A stretch of 23,837 nt of DNA from Dolosigranulum pigrum ATCC 51524. Its GTDB lineage: Bacteria; Bacillota; Bacilli; Lactobacillales; Carnobacteriaceae_A. Below, piece after piece: positions 14,501 through 21,700 of this stretch (the stretch's first letter is position 1; the number at the start of each line of letters is the position of its first letter). The stretch is from positions 716,902-740,738 of the forward strand of contig NZ_JH601103.1 of the NCBI RefSeq assembly GCF_000245815.1. Reading direction: 5' to 3'. Under the pieces are notes generated by a model that was given only the letters and a program-made list of their open reading frames with translations, was not told where the DNA came from and did not search any database. A program made the translations under genes and the position numbers.

Positions 14501-16651
14501 TATACGATCGATGAGTTAGGAATTCGTTATACGCCAAACCGATTAGTAACGCAATATGATGATATCGTGAATAGCTTAAGTGATAAATTGAAACAAGTTG
14601 AGTTATATACTCCAGATATGTACCAGTTGCTTCAAATCAATGAGGATACAGATGAGAAGAAAGAAAACCGAGTTAAACGATTGTTCTTGGATGAAGTCTT
14701 TGCACAAACGAAAGAAAATTTACCGTCGTTATTAGAAAAATTAATTCAAAATCATATGATTCAATTGGGTCATTCTGAACCGATTAAGCAATCCTTGCTT
14801 GATCGTATATTATCGCATAAAAAAGAAATACTGTTGGGGTTAACCTATCTCAATAGATATTATGGAATTAACTTTGGAGATTATAACATTAAAGAGTTAA
14901 TGATGTTTATGCCAGAGTTTTACAGTGGGCAAGGCGGGAGCTTGATTGATCGACTGATTAAACTTGGGAGCTCCAGTGAATATCACCTAAGTGGTCAACG
15001 TACACATGAGTTCTTTAACCGTCATTTCAGTCAGGGAGTCGGCGGCAATCTGCTTCAGTTCTTGAATTATAACCGTAAGTTGTTAACGGACTTTAGTAAT
15101 ATGAATGATTGGTTCGCCGATGCAACGAAAGACACTATTCGTCTCGTAGAACGTCAATCGTTGCTAAAAGAAATTCAGGACAAACAAGCGAAATATCGCG
15201 TATATGATAATCTGTCGCATAGTTACTACCATAAAATGATCTTACCACTGTTGAATTTACGTGAAGCAAAAATGTTCTTAATCTCAACGTACAGCACATT
15301 AACATTTGGAAGTGAAGCGAAGCGAAACTTATCAACTGAACAACTTATAAAAGAGATCAATAAATCGGGAGACCGTAAGCGAGATTTCTTGGATGCTTGG
15401 TATACTCTAGCGAATAAGGAGACAAAAAATCGCCTCATTAAGGATCGTGTAACGCCAACATGGGAAGGATTCGGTGTTCATGGTCGTGGATGGATTAATC
15501 AGTTTGGCTATGATAACAAAGGCCGAGCTTATGCACCAGCTCGAGAGTTTTATAACGTTGTTGGGCAATATTATGGAAATAATGGTGTTGGAGCTTACGC
15601 TAATGGAACGCTAATTAATTTTGTAGCATATGATTATTTAGGAGAGGGTGGTCATTCTGTCTGGACGCATGAGATGACCCATAATTATGATGGTGCAGTC
15701 TTCCTAGGTGGGCCTGGTCGTCGAAGTGGTGTGGGAGCGGAAGCTTACGCTCAAGGGATGTTGCAGGTGCCAGCCAATAGTGCTGGATACGGTAGTTTAG
15801 GAATTAACTTAACTTTCTCGAGACCACAAGATGGGAATCAAATCTACAATAATGATCCAAAACGCTTTAAATCACAAGAGATGTTTGATCTTTATATGCG
15901 TGGATACAATGATGTGCTGATGATGTTGGATTACCTTGAAGGAGAAGCGGCGATTAAAGAAGGCCAACCAACGATGAAACATTGGTTTAAGAAGATGGAT
16001 AAAAATTTAAGAAAAAATGGTCAAATTGACCGGGTTCGTCAGTTAACAGACAAAGATTGGTCAGCGTTAAAGATTAAGACTGTTGATGATTTAGTCGATC
16101 AACAGTTAATGACACGACATGGCCTTGGTGATGGGACGTATGATATGTCTAATGGATGGAGTACGTATGTGACCATTGATTATCTGGGCGGAATCTATGG
16201 TGGTGGAGATAATAGTGTCGGTGCACCAGGCGCAGCGATGTTCAAGCATAATACCTTCAGAATATGGGGATACTACGGATACGAGCGAGGATTTGTAGGG
16301 TACGCTTCTAATAAATACAAAGGTGCTTCTCGTGAAGCTGGACATGCAGAGTTGAGTGATAACTATGCGATGCAACAGATTTCAAATAGCAATCATCAGT
16401 CAATTGAATCCTTCAAGAAAGCTTATTTTGCTGAGGTAATGAATAATTTGAAAACTCAAGGTATGATTGATATTGAGATAGATGGCGTACAGTACAGCTC
16501 ATATGAATCATTGGCAGAGAAATTTACTCAGACTGTCCAAGCTGATGTGAAGGCAAAGAATCATAACCGCACAAGAGCCTTTAAAGACAAACTGTTTAAA
16601 GCGTTATTGTATAAAACAGATAACTTCCAATCATCTATCTTTAAAAAATAG
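11513..16651 (+). CDS. M26-family zinc metalloprotease (IgA1 protease/ZmpB-like), YSIRK signal
   Basis: A secreted 1712-residue protease of the family that includes streptococcal IgA1 protease and ZmpB; its own substrate is unknown. The YSIRK-type signal is RYTLKKLSVGV at 20-30, with probable cleavage after SVSA (49). Residues 50-300 are acidic and low in complexity. A near-identical 82-residue block occurs twice (about 301-382 and 387-468). Residues about 475-760 form the M26 N-terminal domain, with GTFQLGRTISAGNVEKLG and GLUG-like repeats. The catalytic domain carries HEMTH with H1386, E1387 and H1390; E1410 (GAEAYA) lies 24 residues after the first histidine and fits the third zinc ligand. 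The C-terminus is short and charged, with no LPXTG or membrane tail. The usual N-terminal LPXTG plus two membrane helices is also missing (only LPYTL at 152-156). Ribosome site TGGAGG lies 7 nt before the ATG. A terminator follows. Confidence 0.93.
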   Translation: MISKNNKGELFHKQANQAKRYTLKKLSVGVASVAIGVIVFLSHSQSVSADELISSKIVNTSDNGKHMESGNSISEVSESFEEKNLGDYYVGSEDEANTTAEEFEKSEILGKLVEPKQYSNSGLTVEEEPALTAPTLTQTGVENNELTRTVHLPYTLNNPMHLETRGTAHVKKAGTTVKLENAKVQDYREATIKYITFGTDPDLKQEQINYYVNVINSVTSDINFQAKIDEILNLRQAEKLLEKAKKSETFREKRLEDIQFLLKGVTNDSVQNKKDAIFEEINKLERKQNPSPSDNKENKSEDSFGSTREEISKELAQLTIKFNNLEVDTSGKRIATDEYKTLYKHVDKLLDKWEELASTEAGKSTARGTRDILKNFTADGTALHKLEDTFESKREEVSKGLAQLTIKFNNLEVDSSGKRITTDEYKALYNRVDKLLAKWEELASTEAGKSTVRGTRDLLKNYTADGTTKKIELKSIEGTTLVKREANGELIELSQLREAPEDVSNYFIKAKMTHLKDVVMPVESIKEVTIDGQNVYEVTTRAAELVHKVDGAYKEGTVLYMNKYQAPHGEVYYDFGDLIKAMQANLGGTFQLGRTISAGNVEKLGHKSYVSGQFTGRLIGTRNGKRYSITDLKHPLFDRINGGTVQDIDYKDVHIVYPDSGHGDNIATVAHELKNRGVIENVNITGYIQGRDNVSGFVNYVNSRSRIENVSFQGRIKSVGGNSVSGGIAGENREALVTRAYVDAQMDMHRSNDSSLLVGIVISNPNGSSAKTWGKVSHSVVKGHIRANIRNKLAAIATSAWGYGNIEEVVSYATVQNGYELFGSDGQLADGSPQYQLIRKLYGVQGVSSGTIQGEDKRFERLSTEEANKKVADYNITAMSLISQGTPAEELNRRDSYEGAQGYQAQHAGLYQLVEKLQPFYNREWIVKEANQLVESNKVPSWVGTKTVQAIVPMKDKQFVMDSGEINRVMLHFTDGTKVEYSLSKGRSFGETGIREYTIDELGIRYTPNRLVTQYDDIVNSLSDKLKQVELYTPDMYQLLQINEDTDEKKENRVKRLFLDEVFAQTKENLPSLLEKLIQNHMIQLGHSEPIKQSLLDRILSHKKEILLGLTYLNRYYGINFGDYNIKELMMFMPEFYSGQGGSLIDRLIKLGSSSEYHLSGQRTHEFFNRHFSQGVGGNLLQFLNYNRKLLTDFSNMNDWFADATKDTIRLVERQSLLKEIQDKQAKYRVYDNLSHSYYHKMILPLLNLREAKMFLISTYSTLTFGSEAKRNLSTEQLIKEINKSGDRKRDFLDAWYTLANKETKNRLIKDRVTPTWEGFGVHGRGWINQFGYDNKGRAYAPAREFYNVVGQYYGNNGVGAYANGTLINFVAYDYLGEGGHSVWTHEMTHNYDGAVFLGGPGRRSGVGAEAYAQGMLQVPANSAGYGSLGINLTFSRPQDGNQIYNNDPKRFKSQEMFDLYMRGYNDVLMMLDYLEGEAAIKEGQPTMKHWFKKMDKNLRKNGQIDRVRQLTDKDWSALKIKTVDDLVDQQLMTRHGLGDGTYDMSNGWSTYVTIDYLGGIYGGGDNSVGAPGAAMFKHNTFRIWGYYGYERGFVGYASNKYKGASREAGHAELSDNYAMQQISNSNHQSIESFKKAYFAEVMNNLKTQGMIDIEIDGVQYSSYESLAEKFTQTVQADVKAKNHNRTRAFKDKLFKALLYKTDNFQSSIFKK
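12413..12916 (+). repeat. Tandem duplication (258-nt period) inside the protease gene
   Basis: Blocks 12413-12658 and 12671-12916 are nearly identical in DNA and encode the same 82 residues with few changes (for example LAQLTIKFNNLEVD, KWEELASTEAGKST, NYTADGT/NFTADGT). The period is 258 nt, exactly 86 codons, so the frame is kept. The predicted structure is helical, upstream of the M26 N-terminal domain. The high DNA identity suggests recent duplication or ongoing recombination. Confidence 0.9.
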
Positions 16652-16701
16652 GAAAGTTAGTTGAGAGGCTCAGTAGTATAAATAACACTCTATAAAGCTA
16701 T

Positions 16702-16749
16702 AAAAATCCCCTAAAATCAGTTTTTCTGGCTGGTTTTAGGGGATTTTTT
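16702..16749 (+). terminator. Protease gene terminator
   Basis: AAAAATCCCCTAAAATCAG (16702-16720) pairs with CTGGTTTTAGGGGATTTTT (16730-16748), a 19-bp stem with one G-T pair and a 9-nt loop, ending in a T run. The stop codon lies 50 nt upstream. Confidence 0.92.
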
Positions 16750-16750
16750 A

Positions 16751-16850
16751 GTGCGCCCGGCATGGGCGACAACTTGATGGTGAAAGTCCACTGCGAGTCT
16801 TTTACAGTAGGAAGCGCTATCGGAAAGTCTATAGGCATCTATCCCAAACA
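16751..16850 (+). mobile_element. 5' remnant of a group II intron, probably class C
   Basis: It begins GTGCGCCCGGCATGGGCG directly after the terminator T run. This is the conserved 5' end of bacterial group II introns (GUGYG, with the hairpin CGCCC-GGCAT-GGGCG). It continues with GGTGAAAGTCC and CAGTAGGAAGCG, both typical of domain I. Group IIC introns are known to insert just 3' of Rho-independent terminators, which is exactly this position. No reverse transcriptase/maturase gene, domain V hairpin or 3' end follows before the next gene, so only about 100 nt of the 5' end remains. The 3' limit given is approximate. Confidence 0.75.
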
Positions 16851-16917
16851 TATAAAATCAATAAGGCAATAACAACAAAGAGACTCTACAAATGGGGATT
16901 AATATATTTTTACTTTA

Positions 16918-18441
16918 TCATAGACGATTTTCTTCATCACTTAGTAATTCACTTATCTTAGTTGCTACACTATGAAACTCATATTTAGTAGGCATATCAT
17001 TGATATGCAAAATGGGTGTAGTTGTATCGAGTGAGAGACTGTTTTTAGTTGTTAAAATAATATTATAATCATCTAGATTAATATCTTTCCAACTTAATTC
17101 TAGATACTCAATCGAATCAAATTCGACAGATTGACGGAAACAAAATGTGAATAAGTCACTAAGCATGCTACTGTGGCGAGTATTGTGATGGTTAATAATT
17201 AAAAACTTTAGAGAGCTTGTTTTTTTCAATAACTGCGGTAATAAATTTTGCCAGTTAACGATCAAGGTATACATCAAATAAGAATGTAAAGTTGTGTCCA
17301 TTTTTTTAGATGAATGGTACTGATTAATAAACAACCGTATTAATTCTTTTGCACGTTCATAAAAGAATGGAATTATTTTTTCCATATGATTGCAAAAATA
17401 GTGATTATGACGAATCAGAAGATAGTTCGATCCTAAATCAATATTATGTGAGTGGGTAGCATTATGAAGTTCCAAAATCACATCAAATTTATTAGGCAGC
17501 TCTATCTCAAATTCTTTTTTTAATTTGTATAACATAGAGTCAAGGTTAAGAAGTAGAGAGCTATATTTTTCATTAGATTGGATATTAGAGATTAAATCAT
17601 CATAATTTAAGCAATACTCACTTTGCATATAATTGTGAAAAATTTGTCCAATCATCTCTGTAGAAAAAGGAATATTCAACACATGTGATATCATATCTTT
17701 TAATTCTTGAATTTTATCTGGATCATTATTTAGATTATCAAATAATTGATTTAAATAATTTTCAGTATTCATTGTTTGTGGATCAACAATGTTCCCTTGT
17801 TTATATCGCTGAATATTTACATATGTGTAGATTTTAAAAGATGTAAAACTAATAAATTGGATGGATACATCCAAGGCTTTAACAAAATACCATAAAAAAT
17901 CATCTAATTCAGCTTCGTTGATGCCCAATTTTTCCCAATCTAAAGTTTCTTCATTTTCATACAAATATTGAGCCCAAATAAATCGTATGTGTCTTTCGTC
18001 ACCAATAAAATCGACTGGCGAGCGAGAAATATTGACATCAAATTTTTTAGATAATCTGTCACTCACTTTGCGTAATAGACGCCAAGAATATCCGCTAGTC
18101 AAGAAAAACTCGTCTGCAATATCTTCTAGTTCAGCGCCTCCTTGTTCAAAAATATAGCTTAAAATACGAAAATGATTATTATCAGTTAAGTATAGTTGTT
18201 GAATTTTTGATTTGTTGGCTTCAGTGGAACACTGGAAACCAACACCTTCATTGGTGTAATAGATAGTTCCTACTTCTGTTAACTTGTGTTTATAGAAAGC
18301 AATATCTTCCCTAATAGTACGTTCAGATACCTCAAACATATCTGCTAAATTAGTAAGTTGGAAAGGAGATTTTGTAGGATCACTCAATACATTTAACAAT
18401 TCAAGACGCCTTATATCAGTAGGACGTAATATTTCTTTCAT
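16918..18441 (-). CDS. Mga/AtxA-type transcriptional regulator
   Basis: A DNA-binding regulator of about 507 residues, resembling the Mga/AtxA family that controls surface virulence genes in streptococci and bacilli. The N-terminal winged helix-turn-helix (about residues 8-60) contains FQLTNLADMFEVSERTIREDI. A second helical DNA-binding segment (LEDIADEFFLTSGYSWRLLRKVSDRLSKKF) lies near 95-125. The middle is helical and PRD-like, with histidines (ELHNATHSHN). The end (about 410-505) looks like an EIIB-like fold: KFLIINHHNTRHSSML, then DYNIILTTKNSL. ATG at 18441 is preferred (GGTGA 6 nt upstream); TTG at 18453 and GTG at 18450 are in frame but poorly spaced. It lies between two YSIRK surface genes and is divergent from the giant one, so local control of both is inferred. 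No obvious terminator follows. Confidence 0.85.
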   Translation of the reverse strand: MKEILRPTDIRRLELLNVLSDPTKSPFQLTNLADMFEVSERTIREDIAFYKHKLTEVGTIYYTNEGVGFQCSTEANKSKIQQLYLTDNNHFRILSYIFEQGGAELEDIADEFFLTSGYSWRLLRKVSDRLSKKFDVNISRSPVDFIGDERHIRFIWAQYLYENEETLDWEKLGINEAELDDFLWYFVKALDVSIQFISFTSFKIYTYVNIQRYKQGNIVDPQTMNTENYLNQLFDNLNNDPDKIQELKDMISHVLNIPFSTEMIGQIFHNYMQSEYCLNYDDLISNIQSNEKYSSLLLNLDSMLYKLKKEFEIELPNKFDVILELHNATHSHNIDLGSNYLLIRHNHYFCNHMEKIIPFFYERAKELIRLFINQYHSSKKMDTTLHSYLMYTLIVNWQNLLPQLLKKTSSLKFLIINHHNTRHSSMLSDLFTFCFRQSVEFDSIEYLELSWKDINLDDYNIILTTKNSLSLDTTTPILHINDMPTKYEFHSVATKISELLSDEENRL

Positions 18442-18522
18442 GTTCTTCACCAACCTTTTTATTTTATATGGCTTATAATCATACCTATTCTTATATTAAA
18501 ATACAATTTTTTTGATTTGAAA

Positions 18523-18555
18523 TTTTATTTTTTCATTGCCAATGAAAAAATAAAA
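18523..18555. promoter_or_regulatory. Perfect 15-bp palindrome between regulator and giant surface gene
   Basis: TTTTATTTTTTCATT (18523-18537) and its exact reverse complement (18541-18555) flank GCC. It lies 82 nt upstream of the regulator start and about 190 nt upstream of the surface-protein start. It fits an operator for a dimeric regulator; a terminator is an alternative, although there is no GC-rich stem. Confidence 0.6.
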
Positions 18556-18691
18556 CGTAAACGAATTTAATCCTTAACATTTTAGGGGGATCAATATGGT
18601 TTATTGCTGATTTTTTGTTACGGAGTCAAAGTGTATGGCAAATAATTGCAATCTTGTTGAAAAATATAGGTGCGATTTTCAAAAGTGTTTT

Positions 18692-18700
18692 TGGTATATT
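18692..18700 (+). promoter_or_regulatory. Possible -10 of the giant surface protein gene
   Basis: TGGTATATT (18692-18700) resembles an extended -10 and lies 42 nt before the ATG. No good -35 lies at 16-18 nt, which would fit a gene that needs an activator. This is weak evidence. Confidence 0.3.
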
Positions 18701-18742
18701 TAATCTACTCAAATTTATAGTTAAACATATGGGAGGCACAAA

Positions 18743-21700
18743 ATGATAAGTAAGAATAATAAAAAATTATTTATGGAAAAAGGCGCTAATAAATATAAAC
18801 GGTATACCTTAAAGAAATTGTCAGTGGGGGTGGTATCAGTTTCAATAGGGTTCGGATTAATGTTTGGCTCTGTTGAGGGAGTTAGTGCAGATGAATTAAC
18901 AGGAACTAACTCTGTAGTGGAACCTAACAATATAGACTCATTGCAATTTAATGAAGAAGTTAGTGATGAAAATATAGATAAATTGAGTGAAACAGTTCAA
19001 AGTGAATCCTCAGAACAAGCTGCTGCAATTGACCAGAGTCTTGAAATAAAGAGACAAGAAGTAAAAACTATTCTCGGACAGTCCAATATAGTGGGAGAAC
19101 AGTACACTGATTTAGTAACTAAAATTTCTAATGCGCAGACTTTGGATGAACTTGAAGGAATATTAACTGAAATTAAACAAACTGTTTCTTTAGAAGATAA
19201 TCAGGATGAGAGCAAACAATCTGAGACTGAACATGATGCTGAAGAAAAATTAAAAAATCACAGTGAAGAAAAAGATGGAGAATTAGATAAAATAACCCCT
19301 CCTTCTACAGAAACAAGTTTATCAAAAGAAGCATCAGTGGATAACCTTGTAGAAGTAGATCAATTAAATGTAACATCAGATGTAAAATATACATTAAATG
19401 ATGTACGTCATTTGTTAAATTCAGCAGATATAGCTAGAATTGAATCAGGTGAGCTCACAGTACAACAGATAATTGAAAAATTACTTAACAATAAAGTAGA
19501 GCTTCGAGAAACTGAAGCACGTCATGAAAATGGTGTATTAGCTGCTGGCGTTGAGAAAAGTAATCTTTCTACAGATAAGCAGCGTGGTAAATCTAGAAGT
19601 CGAAGAAGTTTAAATAATATTAATGTTGACTCATTATTCCAACCGTTTACAGAACAAGACACTGTTCGTGCTGTATATGATAGAATTCAGCAAATGCGAG
19701 ATGCTAAATTAATTGCAGAAACAGAACTTCATTTTCTTCAAATTGAAGTATTACGGCATTTAAGAAATGATATAGCTAACAATGAACAGGACTCTAATAA
19801 TTTGACTCCTAAAAATGTAGGGAGCAAACTTCCTACTGATGAACGAATCTTAAATATGAATTTAAGTAAACAAGCAGATGTAACAATACCCATGAGTCGT
19901 TTGGGAGGAGCTCATAACCAAATTATAAATGAAAATAAGAAGGAACTCGATTATGTAAATGAACTTCTACAAAATATTCAGTCAGTTCTACTAGGTAGGT
20001 TTGGTGTCAATGATGAGGGGGTCTACTTTTCATCAGATGAATATTATAATGGTGCTACTACTTATGGTAGTCATAAAACTAGAAAAACTTTTCATGCTCC
20101 AGTTTTAACTTCAAATCCTAATGGAACGATTACTCTAAAGATGAGTAGCGAAAATGAAGGGGGAGTAGAACTTAAAAATCACTACGCATTTTCATTTCAT
20201 ATTAATCCGGAATTAAATGAAAGAATTAAAGAACATGAAACCGTACAAGGGGTGTATAGACCTGAAAATGGACAACAATCTGATGAAAATGGTGATAAAC
20301 TACAAAATCCAGTTGGGAGTCCTATATTTGAAACAAATCATTATCCAGCCCAAAATGGAGTTTTTCCAGAAAATGTAGGATATTATATGTCTGAATGGAG
20401 TAAAAAAGAGGGTTATGACAAGAAAAAAGATAAATTTGCAAAAATAGAGCTGGTGTTTGAAGCTAACGATCGGCCTATTCAAAAAGCCCAAATTTCAAGT
20501 AGTATTTTATCTAGTAGCTTTAATTATAGACATCGTTCTGGAACATTTATTGCGACACAAGCATTTAATGAAAAAGCTGAAGAGTTGAAGACTCTTTTAA
20601 ACTTGATGACTGAATACAAACAACTAAAAAATAAAATAACGGGGACTAAACAAAAGATTGACGAGTTTGATCAAAATTTAGGAGAGCCAACAAGAGTCTT
20701 ATCCCAGCGAGACTATGATACGTTAAATGCTACGCGACAAGAGTTAATGTGGGAAATAGATCAAATAAAAAATGATTATAGTACATTAACTGAAAAATCT
20801 ATGTATAACAACTTACACCAACAACTGAAAACAGACATTAGTACACTAAAATCTACAGTTGAGACACCACTTAAAAATCTTTATTCTGTTAATGATTTAA
20901 ATAATAATGGAAAAAAAGATGATCAAGATGTTAATAATGCAGTGCAAAAAGTAAGTGATGCAAAAAATAAAAAAATAACATTATTATCTAAGGTTACTGA
21001 ATTAAAGGGGAGACCTGATATAAGTCAAGAAGAGTATTTACAGGCAGTTAGCCTGTCTAATCAATTCAAGACTTCTATTGAAGAAGCACGACTTGCAATT
21101 GATGAAATTCCTGAATCAGATATAATTTCTTCACTTAATATTTCATATAATGAGAAGCGTACACAGTTGAAATCTGATTTACCTCAAGATGATGTGCAAT
21201 TACCACTAGCACCGACTACGGCAACACAAACATCATCAGATCCAAACGAGAAAAACTCTATTACGAATCCAACACTAATTAACGGTGATTTTAGTGATCT
21301 CACATTAGGAGCTGTGGTTGGTTCAGCTGACAATGGGCCTGATTCAGTACCGGGTTGGACTGTTGTGAACTCAAATCAAACAAAAATTCCATTAGTAAAT
21401 CGACGTCATACAAGTACGGGAACTACAGGACCTTTTGCAAATAACAATAGAAATAATGCTGTTGTAGTAGGTGCTTCAAATAATAGGCATATATCTAATT
21501 CTAACCAAACAGGTAAAGTGAATGTAGATGCTATTGGTGGAATACACCAAGAAATTGATGTTACACCAGGATCTGAGTTAGTTGTTAAATATAGATCAGA
21601 TACTTCAGGAAGCTTAACAGGGATTGATCAAGCATTTAATGGAGCTAATCATGCCCGTGCTCAAGCGCAAGTTGTAGTGACAAGAGTTGATACTAATGAA

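Noticed and set aside
14057..16375. Several 60-90-codon minus-strand frames inside the protease gene
   Set aside because: They are shadows of a long, clearly coding plus-strand gene and lack ribosome sites.
10880..18742. A prophage or integrative element carrying the surface locus
   Set aside because: No integrase, attachment-site repeats, or phage or conjugation genes are visible in the window; only small scars of mobile elements are present.
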